48,407 nucleotides of DNA from Victivallales bacterium (GCA_017417585.1 JAFPYX010000062.1:1-48407); one strand, 5' to 3'. Positions 34,011 through 43,003 are shown, counted from the first letter of the stretch. The notes: generated by a model not told the origin, from the letters alone. A program made the numbers and translations.

Positions 34011-35234
34011 CTATTGGACGGCGGGCAAGCAGACCACGCGGAAGCCGGTGTCGTTGTAACTGCCGCCCGAACCGGTGCCGCCGCGTTGCGCCGAACGGCA
34101 ATTGCCTGCATTGTGGAAAATGCCGCCGCCGCGGGTCATGCGGGACGAGCGACTTGTCCCGCCCTTAGGATCCGTGACAGTCGATGATGAGTAATTCGCC
34201 AACCAGTCCAGACACCACTCCCACACGTTTCCATACATGTCATAGAGCCCCCAGGCATTTGGCAGATAGGAGCCGACTTTGGTATGAGGAGAGTAACCAC
34301 CTTTCCCATCACTGGTATTGTAGCTGTACCGTCCAAGTTCCGCCATGTTCGGGCATTCGCCGGTTGCGGTCAGGTTCTTGCCGGAGTTCAAGGCGGTGGT
34401 CGTGCCCGCACGGCAGGCGTATTCCCATTGCGCCTCGGTCGGCAGGTCGAAGAGCAGCGAGGTCTTGGCGCGAAGCACATAGAAGAAGGAGTCCTCGTCC
34501 ACCTGGTTGCTGACCGGCCAACTTGCCCCGTTTACGCTGCCGCGGAGCGTATTGTAGGAGACCTGTTCCACGGGACGGGTATCGCCCTTGTAGCGAGATG
34601 GATTGGTGCCCATGACCAGCTGGTATTGCTTCTGGGTGACCTCGAAGACGCCGATGTAGTAGGGTTTGGTCAAAGTGACCTGGTGGAGCGTTTCATCTGT
34701 GTTACGCCCGAGTTCCTCCTCGGGGGAGCCCATCATGAAAGTACCTGGGAAGATGAGACGCAGCCAGAGTTCGGTGGTGCGGCAGGTGTCCTGGGTGACG
34801 TCGGGGGGCGTGGCGCTGTAGCGCACGGGGTAGCGCGCGACATCCACGCCGCCGGACAAATCAACGACCATGTACGGATAGGCGCCGGTGAAGGCCTGGA
34901 TGGTGACGGTGAAGTCGCCGGTGTGCAGGTTCGGCTCGTCGGCGGACATGTCCCAGGTCACGCGGTGGGTTCCGGCCTTCACCACGCCATCCGCCCCGTC
35001 GCCCTCGAGAGTCTTCAGCGGGAACGAGCGGTTGGACGCGCCGTCCTTGCCAATGAAGCCCACATAGACATCCGCATTGGCGTCGTCGTAAGTGACCGTG
35101 TAGTCGATATCCACCAGTCCATTCCAAGGCCAGCGCTGCTGGACCTTCTCAACCGAGACCGACACCTCTGCAGCAACGACCACCGCCGTCATGCACATCC
35201 ACAGGGCAAATGCCCACAAGCACTGTCTTTTCAT
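34011..35234 (-). CDS. Secreted FGE-sulfatase (SUMF1)-domain protein
   Basis: 407 residues. A signal peptide (about 1-22) is followed by an Ig-like N-terminal domain (about 23-130, with QQRWPWNGLVDIDYTV). An FGE-sulfatase domain then runs from about 155 to 405: FMMGSPEEE, LPTEAQWEYACRAG, YDMYGNVWEWCLDW and RGGGIFHNAGNCRSAQR. True formylglycine-generating enzymes carry two copper-binding cysteines near this last motif; only C379 is seen, with His or Asn where the first is expected. So this is probably not an active sulfatase-maturing enzyme; such domains also serve as binding modules. An AGGAT lies 10 bases before the ATG. Transcription would run on through the repeats into the giant surface gene. 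Confidence 0.88.
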   Translation of the reverse strand: MKRQCLWAFALWMCMTAVVVAAEVSVSVEKVQQRWPWNGLVDIDYTVTYDDANADVYVGFIGKDGASNRSFPLKTLEGDGADGVVKAGTHRVTWDMSADEPNLHTGDFTVTIQAFTGAYPYMVVDLSGGVDVARYPVRYSATPPDVTQDTCRTTELWLRLIFPGTFMMGSPEEELGRNTDETLHQVTLTKPYYIGVFEVTQKQYQLVMGTNPSRYKGDTRPVEQVSYNTLRGSVNGASWPVSNQVDEDSFFYVLRAKTSLLFDLPTEAQWEYACRAGTTTALNSGKNLTATGECPNMAELGRYSYNTSDGKGGYSPHTKVGSYLPNAWGLYDMYGNVWEWCLDWLANYSSSTVTDPKGGTSRSSRMTRGGGIFHNAGNCRSAQRGGTGSGGSYNDTGFRVVCLPAVQ

Positions 35235-35283
35235 TTGCGTTTATCCTATTTTAAAGAGTGAATTCCAAACACCGAAAAACGAA

Positions 35284-35328
35284 AAGCCTCAATTCGAAAG
35301 GGCATAGTCCCCCCCTCGAATGAGGCTT
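35284..35328. promoter_or_regulatory. Long stem-loop upstream of the FGE-like gene
   Basis: Positions 35284-35297 pair with 35316-35328 (13 bp with a single bulged A at 35292), with an 18-base loop holding a C-run. It lies 50-94 bases before the minus-strand start codon at 35234, so it may be a structured leader or an operator. A second AT-rich hairpin is at 35528-35537 with 35545-35554 (one mismatch). The rest of the 528-bp divergent spacer (35235-35762) shows no gene. Confidence 0.45.
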
Positions 35329-35607
35329 GAAATACAGGGGAAATGATATTTAAACAGAGTACAAGCTAGCTTTGCTTTGCTTGCTTGCGCATTTTCAGTG
35401 CTTCACAACCAAAACCACCGCAAAAATTTACGCACGGCACAGCTGAAAGTTGTAGATTGTTTTGGGCAGTGCTGAACATCAGTGGCTTTGAGTGGTGAAA
35501 TCACGACAAGGGAAGACGCAATTTTCTAAAAAATAATGCATGAAATGATTTTTTCCATGTACATCACCACTAGGCGGTAAAATATCCCGCGAAACAGTCC
35601 GCCGCCT

Positions 35608-35715
35608 GGCCTGGCGGGGGCGCCGACGCCACAGCAAATCCGCGGGCGGAGGCGCCAGCGGTACAGCCCCCGGCGGCGGTGGCGCCAGCAGTACAGCGAG
35701 GACGCCGACGGTACA
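35608..35715. repeat. Degenerate REP-like palindromic repeats, reverse orientation
   Basis: Read on the minus strand, this stretch shows several units beginning TGTACYG followed by CTGGCGCC or GTCGGCG. They match the family at 4923-5043 and 33877-33972 but are less regular. They lie just upstream of the DNA methyltransferase gene. Confidence 0.65.
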
Positions 35716-35762
35716 TCCACCCGCATACTATATTATGAACCGAACTATCTGTCATTTCAGCC

Positions 35763-36701
35763 ATGAAGCCCCGGGCCCCCAGAAACCGCACCTTGACCTT
35801 GACTGAGGACGAGCGTATCCGCCTGTCCAGGAAGCTCCTTCGTGTCCCGCAGGAATGGACTGCGGACGCCATGGCCGACCGTGTCATCCAGGCCGACCTC
35901 TTCGACGTGCTCGACCAGCTGCCGGAACAGTTCGCAGACCTGCTCATTCTCGACCCGCCATACAACCTGGACAAGCAGTTCGCCGACCGAAAATTCGGGC
36001 GCCGTTCCCACGACGAATATCTTCAATATCTGGAATCGTGGTTTCCCAGGCTGCTGAAAGTCCTCAGGCCACACGCGTCGGTTTACCTGTGCGGCGACTG
36101 GCAGTGTTCCGCCGCAGACTTCCAGGTGATGGCCAAATACCTGAAGGTACGGAACCGCATCACCTGGCAGCGCGAAAAGGGCCGTGGCGCCCAAAACAAC
36201 TGGAAGAACTGCTGCGAGGACATCTGGTTCGCCACCGTCGGCAACAAATACTACTTCGATGTCGATGCCGTCAAGCAGAAGCGCCGCGTGATTGCGCCCT
36301 ACCGCGAAAACGGCCGTCCCAAGGACTGGCAGGAGACCTCCGAGGGAAACTACCGCCTGACCTGCCCCTCCAATTTCTGGGACGACATCTCCGTGCCCTA
36401 CTGGTCCATGCCCGAGAACACCGACCACCCCACGCAGAAGCCCGAAAAGCTTCTGGCGAAGCTCATCCTCGCCAGTTCACGACCGGGCGATTTGGTCTTC
36501 GACCCCTTCCTGGGAAGCGGCACCACCGCCGTGGTCGCCAAAAAGCTCGGACGGCATTTCACGGGCATTGAAATCAACCAGGAATACTGCCGCTGGGCGC
36601 TCAAGCGCCTGGAACGCGCCGAAACCGACACCACAATCCAAGGCTACCGCGACGGTGTCTTCTGGGAGCGCAACACCTTAAAAAAACCGCCAAGAAAATG
36701 A
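35763..36701 (+). CDS. Orphan DNA methyltransferase (N6-adenine or N4-cytosine)
   Basis: 312 residues. The catalytic motif DPPY (64-67) comes before the AdoMet-binding motif FDPFLGSGTT (246-255), the order of beta-class amino-methyltransferases. The target-recognition region lies between, with NRITWQREKGRG (131-142), NFWDDISVPYWSMPENT and HPTQKP (222-227), which are highly conserved in this subgroup. It methylates an exocyclic amino group in a specific DNA sequence that cannot be read here. No restriction endonuclease or specificity gene is adjacent, so it is either a solitary epigenetic methylase or part of a phage-defence or replication-control function. Confidence 0.92.
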   Translation: MKPRAPRNRTLTLTEDERIRLSRKLLRVPQEWTADAMADRVIQADLFDVLDQLPEQFADLLILDPPYNLDKQFADRKFGRRSHDEYLQYLESWFPRLLKVLRPHASVYLCGDWQCSAADFQVMAKYLKVRNRITWQREKGRGAQNNWKNCCEDIWFATVGNKYYFDVDAVKQKRRVIAPYRENGRPKDWQETSEGNYRLTCPSNFWDDISVPYWSMPENTDHPTQKPEKLLAKLILASSRPGDLVFDPFLGSGTTAVVAKKLGRHFTGIEINQEYCRWALKRLERAETDTTIQGYRDGVFWERNTLKKPPRK

Positions 36702-36738
36702 TTTAGAAATAACATAACAGATTTAAAATAAATTTCTT

Positions 36739-37914
36739 ATGTATAATTTTTCAGCATTTGAAGCCGTTCGGCATGCCGTCCAGAACTGGCAGGAATGTCC
36801 GAAATTCCACCCAGCCCAGGTCGTTCCCTACCCCGGCGTGAACCAGCTTTTCCTGGAAGGCCCCGCCTATCACGGGAAGCCCACGCGCATCTTCGGCTTC
36901 TGGCAACTGCCGGAAGGGGCGGACGCCGAGCATCCCGTGCCGGGCATCGTCCTGATCCACGGCGGCGGTTGCACCGCACTGCCCGACTGGGTTCAGCTCT
37001 GGAACAAGCGTGGTTTCGCGGCCATCGCCGTGGACAACTGTGGAAAAGTCCCCAGCTGGTCCCTGAACAGCCGCTACAACATCGCCTGGCCGCAGCACGA
37101 GTTCTCCGGCCCGGACGGATGGGACCCGGTCTGCTACACCCAGACCGACGAGCCCTTCGCGGACCAGTGGCCGTTTCACGCGGTCGCGGCCAATGTGCTG
37201 GCAAACTCGTTCTTGCGCGCCCAGCCCGGCGTGGACGCCACCCGCATCGGACTTGGCGGCATCTCCTGGGGCGGAGTCATCACCCTTTGGACGGCGGCCG
37301 TGGACCACCGCTTCCGCTTCGCCCTCCCCGTCTATGGGACCGGCTTCTGGGAACGCGAGAGCAAGTTCATCCCCGAGCGCGGCGACGACTACGGCATCTT
37401 CTGCAAATGGTGCGATTTGTGGGACCCCGCGAATTTTGTGGCGAACATCCCGATGCCCACACTGCTCTTCGGAAGCACCAACGACGCGCACTTCCCCATC
37501 GACACCGCCTTCCAGACCGCACGAGCCATCGGCGACCATGCCTGGATTGTCGAGCGTCCCGAATACCCCCATGACCACAACACGCCCGACCGAGAGGAAA
37601 TCTGCCCGGACTTCGCACGACTCGCCCTGGACGGGAAGCGATTGCACCGTCCTGCCCAGCCACGCCGCGAGGGCGGCACGTTGACTGCAGAATACGATTC
37701 CGCCGGACGGAACATTGTCGGAGGATACCTCCTCTACACCCGTGCCTCCGGCTGTTGGACCGACCGACGCTTCCAGGTCGCCCGCGCCACACTTCAAGAC
37801 GGACGAATCACCTGCGAACTCCCCCCCCAGGTCACTGCCGCATTCTTCAACCTCGAGGACGACCACCACTACGAAACCGCCTCGCCGCTCTGGCAAGGCA
37901 AAACGGGCTGTTGA
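36739..37914 (+). CDS. Acetylxylan-esterase-like alpha/beta hydrolase
   Basis: 391 residues. An alpha/beta-hydrolase fold has an oxyanion motif HGGG (74-77), nucleophile elbow GISWGG (174-179, Ser176), likely acid D249 (STNDA) and likely base H278 or H280 (YPHDH). The first 50 residues and C-terminal 90 residues lie outside the core. No signal peptide is visible, so it is probably cytoplasmic. Members deacetylate xylan- or pectin-derived oligosaccharides or act as peptidases. With a rhamnosidase 2 kb downstream on the same strand, deacetylation of imported plant or mucilage oligosaccharides is plausible, not proven. Confidence 0.83.
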   Translation: MYNFSAFEAVRHAVQNWQECPKFHPAQVVPYPGVNQLFLEGPAYHGKPTRIFGFWQLPEGADAEHPVPGIVLIHGGGCTALPDWVQLWNKRGFAAIAVDNCGKVPSWSLNSRYNIAWPQHEFSGPDGWDPVCYTQTDEPFADQWPFHAVAANVLANSFLRAQPGVDATRIGLGGISWGGVITLWTAAVDHRFRFALPVYGTGFWERESKFIPERGDDYGIFCKWCDLWDPANFVANIPMPTLLFGSTNDAHFPIDTAFQTARAIGDHAWIVERPEYPHDHNTPDREEICPDFARLALDGKRLHRPAQPRREGGTLTAEYDSAGRNIVGGYLLYTRASGCWTDRRFQVARATLQDGRITCELPPQVTAAFFNLEDDHHYETASPLWQGKTGC

Positions 37915-37917
37915 TTC

Positions 37918-38988
37918 ATGCGCATCACCCACATCAACTGTCCTGGCTGTGGGAAGGTCATCGACATCGACTGGGACTGGACCTACTTCCTCTGCCAGTA
38001 CTGCCACGCCAAGTGCGTCATCTTCTCGCACAACCGCCCGGAGACGCCGCAGGAGACCCTGGAGCGTCTGCACGGCGAGGCAAAGCAGACGATGGAGGAA
38101 TGCAACTACCCGCTGGCTTTCGGGCAGTACCGTGAAATCCTCCAGCACCGCATTGATGACGGCGAGGCATGGCACGGCCGGGCGCTCGCCATCGGGATGC
38201 GTTCGCTTGACAAGGAGAACCTCCGCGCCGACGAGGTCCTCGCCAGCTTTGAAGAGGGCCTGCGGCGGGACCCCACGCCACGCAGCAAGCTCATCTATGC
38301 AATGCACGCCTCGGAATTGGGCAAGACGCTCCACCAATTCCATTACCTGCATTTCCGCCGGGAGCCGCTTCAGCCCCTGCGCTGGCAATACTACTGCGAC
38401 GCCGGCGCCTACGCGCTGACGATGCTCCGCAAGAGCCAGACTCTACTCCAGGAACTTCTTGAACTTCCAGACCAACACGTGCCGTTGCTTCTCACGGCAA
38501 CCGAAGGTTATCGGCAATGCAGCATCCACGAGCAGGCAGAGAAAACCATCTTCGACATTGAACAGACCATCGCAGCTTTCGACCGAGCGCTTCTGACCGG
38601 CTCCCTGCGTCTCCATGGCAAATTCTGGCTCCGTCCGAAGTGGTTTGGAATTGTCACCCGCATCCCGACCGGTCTCTTCCCCTCAAAACCACGCGAGGAA
38701 TTCCAAGGCCTCCAGGAGGAGTACCTCCGTGTCGGCAAACGCTCTCTGGGCATTGTCCCCGAACTCCCCAAAAGCGAGTTCGACAGCTACTGGACGCCTT
38801 TTCTCATCTATGGCGGAAGCAACCTCCTCCTTCTGGCAATTTTGGCCGCCGCAGGGTTCCTAATTCCTGCCATTGCCCTTTCCCTCGTGGTGTTCTTCGG
38901 TTTCTTTCGACCTCTCCGGCACCGGCGCTGGGAAAACCACTGCTACGACAGCGATGTCCGGGCAGGGGTCTATGATTACAAGCCCTAG
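37918..38988 (+). CDS. Zinc-ribbon and TPR-like membrane protein, paralogue 1
   Basis: 356 residues, no named family. An N-terminal zinc ribbon C8-C11...C26-C29 is followed by helical TPR-like repeats (about 40-240; landmarks GEAWHGRALA and DPTPRSKL). Two membrane helices lie at about 300-325, with an Arg-rich end (RPLRHRRW). The ribbon should face the cytoplasm. The next gene encodes a protein of identical length with the same ribbon spacing and the same landmarks, so this is a tandem duplication. The start is 3 bases after the esterase stop. The stop codon lies in the repeated word TAGAACCTCTAG. Confidence 0.78.
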   Translation: MRITHINCPGCGKVIDIDWDWTYFLCQYCHAKCVIFSHNRPETPQETLERLHGEAKQTMEECNYPLAFGQYREILQHRIDDGEAWHGRALAIGMRSLDKENLRADEVLASFEEGLRRDPTPRSKLIYAMHASELGKTLHQFHYLHFRREPLQPLRWQYYCDAGAYALTMLRKSQTLLQELLELPDQHVPLLLTATEGYRQCSIHEQAEKTIFDIEQTIAAFDRALLTGSLRLHGKFWLRPKWFGIVTRIPTGLFPSKPREEFQGLQEEYLRVGKRSLGIVPELPKSEFDSYWTPFLIYGGSNLLLLAILAAAGFLIPAIALSLVVFFGFFRPLRHRRWENHCYDSDVRAGVYDYKP

Positions 38989-39009
38989 AACCTCTAGTTC
39001 ATATTAAAG

Positions 39010-40080
39010 ATGCCCGACAACCGCCCCATCCGCTGTCCCAACTGCCGGAAGTGGTTCCGCACGGAGGAAAACCATGCGCTGGTGCTGTGCCCGCACTGTT
39101 CCACGCCGATCCACCTCCTCCATGCGCCGGACGCCTCGCCGCCCAAGCCGCTGCCCGTCCCGCAGCGAATCAACTCGCTATTGCAGCAGGCCTGGCAGAA
39201 CCACCGTGCGGGAAACAACACCTTCGCCGCCGAGGATTTTGCGGATGTCCTGGCGCTCAACCCGAAATGCGCGGAAGCCTGGGCGGGGCGCGGCCTCTGC
39301 CTGGCGCTTCTGGAACATGAGAAGCTCCACGCCTTCTATGGCGAGGCGCTCAACTGCCTGGAACAGGCAGTGCAATGCGACCCTGCTCCACGGACACAGC
39401 TCCTGGCCGCCAACGCACGCTACGAGATCTGCGCAGGACTCCATGAAAAACTCTACCGCCGTTTTCGCGGAAAGACCTGGGACTGGGGACGCTGGCTTGC
39501 ACTGCTTGACCCCGAGTCCTTCATCAGAAGCAACCTCAAAAATGCATACTACACTGCGCGGAAATGGATGGACGAGCCACCAGCCGAGGGATGCTTCCCC
39601 ACTGAGCTGCCTCCAGGCCAGACGGCCATGAACAGCCAGGAGCGAGCCACCGCCTTGGCGATAGACTGCGCGCAGCTCCATATCTACATTTGCCGCCACT
39701 ACCTCATAGGCGGAGTGGGCTTCAATCCAACGGGACTCGGCTTCACCCTCGCGCAACTGAAAGCCCCGGAGGAAAGGCAATATCTGAGCGAAATGAACGA
39801 CAGCGCGAGTTTTCTGAAAACCGTCGTTCCGAATTACCAGCTTCTCCCCTACCATACGGCCTTTCAAAAACTGTGCTGGTTCCACGCCAGCTATGCCATC
39901 TTCGCGGTCCTGACCCAGACTTCCATCCAGCTTTTCCGCCCGGACTTGTGGTCATGGGCCTTCCTCCGGCTGGTTTGCGGCTACCTTTTTGCCTGGGTGC
40001 CATTCATCGCCTGGTGGTATCGCCCCATCGAGCGCTCCGGCCCCGTCCATGAAAACGAGTCCTTCAAATCCACCCCATAA
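39010..40080 (+). CDS. Zinc-ribbon and TPR-like membrane protein, paralogue 2
   Basis: 356 residues. The zinc ribbon is C9-C12...C27-C30, with the same 14-residue gap as in paralogue 1. A helical TPR-like region follows (landmarks AEAWAGRGLCLA and DPAPRTQLL match GEAWHGRALA and DPTPRSKL), with membrane helices near 285-335. No function is recognised. It may be a sensor or scaffold that couples a cytosolic zinc-ribbon/TPR surface to the membrane. Its stop TAA overlaps the ATG of the rhamnosidase gene by one base (TAATG), so the two are translationally coupled. Confidence 0.78.
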   Translation: MPDNRPIRCPNCRKWFRTEENHALVLCPHCSTPIHLLHAPDASPPKPLPVPQRINSLLQQAWQNHRAGNNTFAAEDFADVLALNPKCAEAWAGRGLCLALLEHEKLHAFYGEALNCLEQAVQCDPAPRTQLLAANARYEICAGLHEKLYRRFRGKTWDWGRWLALLDPESFIRSNLKNAYYTARKWMDEPPAEGCFPTELPPGQTAMNSQERATALAIDCAQLHIYICRHYLIGGVGFNPTGLGFTLAQLKAPEERQYLSEMNDSASFLKTVVPNYQLLPYHTAFQKLCWFHASYAIFAVLTQTSIQLFRPDLWSWAFLRLVCGYLFAWVPFIAWWYRPIERSGPVHENESFKSTP

Positions 40081-42761
40081 TGCATCAAATGAACGCCTCG
40101 AAGAACTGCTCCTGTGGCCATCACCATGACCACGGCGACCATTGCGAAACCGCACGCCGCCCACGCGTCTGCGACCTGAAGACCGAATACCTCGTCAACC
40201 CCATGGGGATGGACGAACCGGCGCCCAGGTTCTCCTACCAGCTCGCGGGTGTCCAGGTTCAAGGTGCACGGCAAATCCAGGTCAAGGACGAGTTTGGCGC
40301 CTTGGCCTGGGACTCCGGCTGGGTGTCCGACGGCCGCAGCCAGCAGATTGCCTATGAAGGGAAGGCGCTCAGGCCATTTACCAGGTACACTTTGCGAGTG
40401 CGCGTGAAGGACGAGGCGGGCAAGGCGACCTCCTGGAGTGAAGAGGATGCCTGGTTCGAGACCGGCTTCCTAGACGCGCCCTGGAAACACAGCAAGTGGA
40501 TCACCTACTGGCAGGGACCGCGCTACGACCTGGCCCCCCAGCTCTTCAACCATACTTTCACGCTGCCCGCAAAGAAAATCGCCAAGGCGCGCTACTACGG
40601 AACCGCGCTGGGCGTCTATGAGGCGCTCATCAACGGACAGAATGTCACGGACTGGGTCTTCACGCCCGGCTGGACCAACTACTTCCACCGCGTCCAGTAC
40701 CAGTGCTTCGACGTGACTGCCTTGCTCAAGAAAGGCGACAACGACCTGCGCATCACCCTCGGCGGCGGCTGGTTCCACGGACGCATCGCCCATCATTGGA
40801 ACAATGGCGAAGTGCCCTACGGCAAGAATGAGATGCTGCGCTGCGAGATCCACGTGACCTTCGCGGACGGCTCCACGCAGGTCATCGGCTCAAGCCAGGA
40901 CTTCCGGACCAACAACCAGGGCGGTCCGCTGCGCATGAGCGACATCTACGACGGCGAAATCTACGAGGCATGGCGCACGCCAGAATGGCTGGAGAAGACC
41001 GGACCGTGGTTCCCGGCGATCGAGACCGACACGAAAACCCAGGTGGTCTGGAACTCCGGCGCGCCCGTCCGGCGGCTGCAGGTCCGTGAACCGGAGAAGA
41101 TCACCCGCCGCGGCGGCTCCACGTGGGTTGTGGACTTCGGTCAGAACCTGACCGGACGGGAACGGCTCATTCTCCACAACACTGTCAAGGGACAGGCTCT
41201 GGTTGTCAAGCATGGCGAGATGCTGGACGCAGACGGCTCGGTCTATGTCGCGAACCTGCGAAGCGCCAAGGCATTGACAGTCTATACCGCAGACACCGCG
41301 AAGGTGGCGACCTATGAACCCACCTTCACCTTCTTTGGATTCCGCTACCTCGAAATCTCCGGCTGGAACGGACGCCTCACCAAGAAGGACGTCCAGGCCG
41401 TCGTGATCTCCAGCGACCTCCCGCGCACCGGGCTCTTCGCCTGCAGTGACGACATGCTCAACCGCCTCTACGAGAATGTCGGCTGGGGACTTCGCTCCAA
41501 TTTCCTCGACGTGCCCACCGACTGCCCGCAGCGGGACGAGCGCTTCGGCTGGACCGGCGACACCCAGGTCTTCTGCAACGCGGCCACCTACAACGTCTGG
41601 GCGCCGGCTTTCTACGCCAAATGGGTCACCGACCTCAACCTCGGCCAGCGCACTGACGGCGCCTACGAGTTCACCGCACCAGGAACCACCCTCTCCCCCG
41701 GAAGGCCCGCCACAGGCTGGGGGGACGCCGCCCTCATCGTCCCCTGGCGGCTCTACGTCAAATACGGAGAAACCCGGCTGCTGGAGAAATACTTCGACAA
41801 CATGGACCGCTACCTCAAACTGGAGCTGGCAAACAGCAAGGGGACATGCGTGGTGGACAATCTTCATTTCGGCGACTGGCTGCACATCGACGCCCCCACC
41901 TCGAAGGCACTCATCGGCACCGCGTACTTCGCCGGCTCCAGCCGCCTGCTCGCCCGCATCGCGAAGATTCTGGGCAAGGCCGGCGCGGCGCGGCGGCTTC
42001 AGGCGCAATACCGCAAGGCCCGCAAGGCGTTCCAGGAGAACTTCCTGAACAAGAATGGCCTCAAGGAGAAGACGCAGACTGCGTGCCTGCTGGCGCTGCA
42101 CTTCGACCTGCTGCCCGAAGAACTCGTGCTCCCCACGGTCAAGCTGCTGGTGAAGGACATCACCGTCAACCGCAAACTGCACCTCTCCACCGGCTTCCTC
42201 GGCACGCCGCTCCTTCTGCCCGTCCTCACCCGGTTCGGCCAGCTCGACCTGGCCTACGACCTGCTGATGCAGACCACCTACCCCGGCTGGCTCTACCCCG
42301 TCACCCAGGGTGCGACAACCATGTGGGAACGGTGGAACTCCTACACCCGCGAGACCGGCTTCGGAAATGTGGACATGAACTCCTTCAACCACTATGCCTA
42401 CGGCGCAGTCGCGGAGTGGTTCTACGAAACCATCGCCGGCATCCAGCCCATCGAGGATGAGCCGGCCGCACTCGCCTTCAAGCGTTTCCGACTGGCGCCA
42501 CAACCAGGAAAACGTCTGGACAGCGCCTCTGCCGTTTTCTTCTCTCCCTACGGGATGATTTCCTCCAGTTGGCTGCGCAACCGCAAGAAGCACACCATCA
42601 CATGGAGCTTCACCGTGCCGGACAACACCACCGCCGAAATCACCCTTCCCGCATCCGAGGTCCTCGACTTCTCCGGCACGTGCGAACTGCAGCATGACAC
42701 GGCGGGCAATCTCCTTGCCCTGCCAGGTGAGTATGAGGTCACCTTCCAGTTGAACCATTGA
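40080..42761 (+). CDS. GH78 alpha-L-rhamnosidase with Cys/His-rich N-terminus
   Basis: 893 residues. After residue 30 the GH78 layout appears: N-terminal strand domain (VCDLKTEYLVNPMGMDEPAPRF), accessory rhamnosidase domains (about 130-450), (alpha/alpha)6 catalytic barrel and C-terminal beta domain. The catalytic region is DCPQRDERFGWTGD (481-494), with the general acid E487 by analogy, and the base glutamate is E750 (MWERW). It releases L-rhamnose from glycosides or pectin side chains. There is no signal peptide, so it acts in the cytoplasm on imported oligosaccharides. The first 25 residues are odd: CSCGHHHDHGDHC (10-22) looks metal-binding. Translation from Met4 would keep this motif. Confidence 0.93.
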   Translation: MHQMNASKNCSCGHHHDHGDHCETARRPRVCDLKTEYLVNPMGMDEPAPRFSYQLAGVQVQGARQIQVKDEFGALAWDSGWVSDGRSQQIAYEGKALRPFTRYTLRVRVKDEAGKATSWSEEDAWFETGFLDAPWKHSKWITYWQGPRYDLAPQLFNHTFTLPAKKIAKARYYGTALGVYEALINGQNVTDWVFTPGWTNYFHRVQYQCFDVTALLKKGDNDLRITLGGGWFHGRIAHHWNNGEVPYGKNEMLRCEIHVTFADGSTQVIGSSQDFRTNNQGGPLRMSDIYDGEIYEAWRTPEWLEKTGPWFPAIETDTKTQVVWNSGAPVRRLQVREPEKITRRGGSTWVVDFGQNLTGRERLILHNTVKGQALVVKHGEMLDADGSVYVANLRSAKALTVYTADTAKVATYEPTFTFFGFRYLEISGWNGRLTKKDVQAVVISSDLPRTGLFACSDDMLNRLYENVGWGLRSNFLDVPTDCPQRDERFGWTGDTQVFCNAATYNVWAPAFYAKWVTDLNLGQRTDGAYEFTAPGTTLSPGRPATGWGDAALIVPWRLYVKYGETRLLEKYFDNMDRYLKLELANSKGTCVVDNLHFGDWLHIDAPTSKALIGTAYFAGSSRLLARIAKILGKAGAARRLQAQYRKARKAFQENFLNKNGLKEKTQTACLLALHFDLLPEELVLPTVKLLVKDITVNRKLHLSTGFLGTPLLLPVLTRFGQLDLAYDLLMQTTYPGWLYPVTQGATTMWERWNSYTRETGFGNVDMNSFNHYAYGAVAEWFYETIAGIQPIEDEPAALAFKRFRLAPQPGKRLDSASAVFFSPYGMISSSWLRNRKKHTITWSFTVPDNTTAEITLPASEVLDFSGTCELQHDTAGNLLALPGEYEVTFQLNH

Positions 42762-42810
42762 AGACAACCGCCGAAATCCTTCTTTTCCGGCAAAAATGCC
42801 CCGAAGAAAT

Positions 42811-42838
42811 TTGCAAAACGCAAGAATACTGCTAGATT
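42811..42838 (+). promoter_or_regulatory. Promoter of the tRNA-Glu gene
   Basis: TTGCAA at 42811-42816 and TAGATT at 42833-42838 are separated by 16 bp, and the tRNA begins 21 bases later. This is a reasonable sigma-70-type match (four of six bases in each box). Confidence 0.5.
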
Positions 42839-42858
42839 AAGCGCATTCACCAAACGAT

Positions 42859-42933
42859 GATCCCATCGTCTAATGGTTAGGACAACAGGTTCTCATCCTG
42901 TAAATATGGGTTCGACTCCCGTTGGGATTGCCA
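42859..42933 (+). tRNA. tRNA-Glu (anticodon CTC)
   Basis: 75 bases with an encoded CCA end. The acceptor stem GATCCCA pairs with TGGGATT (G-T at the outer pair) and the discriminator is G. The anticodon stem ACAGG/CCTGT encloses loop TTCTCAT, giving anticodon CTC, which reads GAG. The T-arm ATGGG/CCCGT encloses TTCGACT, with one T-G pair. The variable loop is 4 bases. The D-arm has the GG and the long pattern typical of tRNA-Glu. Confidence 0.95.
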
Positions 42934-42941
42934 ATATTATC

Positions 42942-42967
42942 ACGCCAGGCATCGCCTGGCGTTTTTT
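42942..42967 (+). terminator. Intrinsic terminator of tRNA-Glu
   Basis: A perfect 9-bp stem (42942-42950 with 42954-42962), a 3-base loop and a T-run through 42967, starting 9 bases after the tRNA end. On the minus strand the stem would also face the end of the mrdA cluster, but without a T-run there. Confidence 0.92.
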
Positions 42968-43003
42968 GTGCCGTCCCTCGCCGAAAAACATTGTTGCGGC
43001 AAA

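Noticed and set aside
34011..35234. Calling the FGE-like gene a sulfatase-maturing enzyme
   Set aside because: One of the two copper-site cysteines is missing and no sulfatase gene is in the window.
36751..38388. 545-codon antisense frame over the esterase and zinc-ribbon genes
   Set aside because: It spans two supported genes on the opposite strand and shows no motif.
40890..42767. 625-codon open frame antisense to the rhamnosidase
   Set aside because: Mirror of a well-supported GH78 gene; no recognisable domain.
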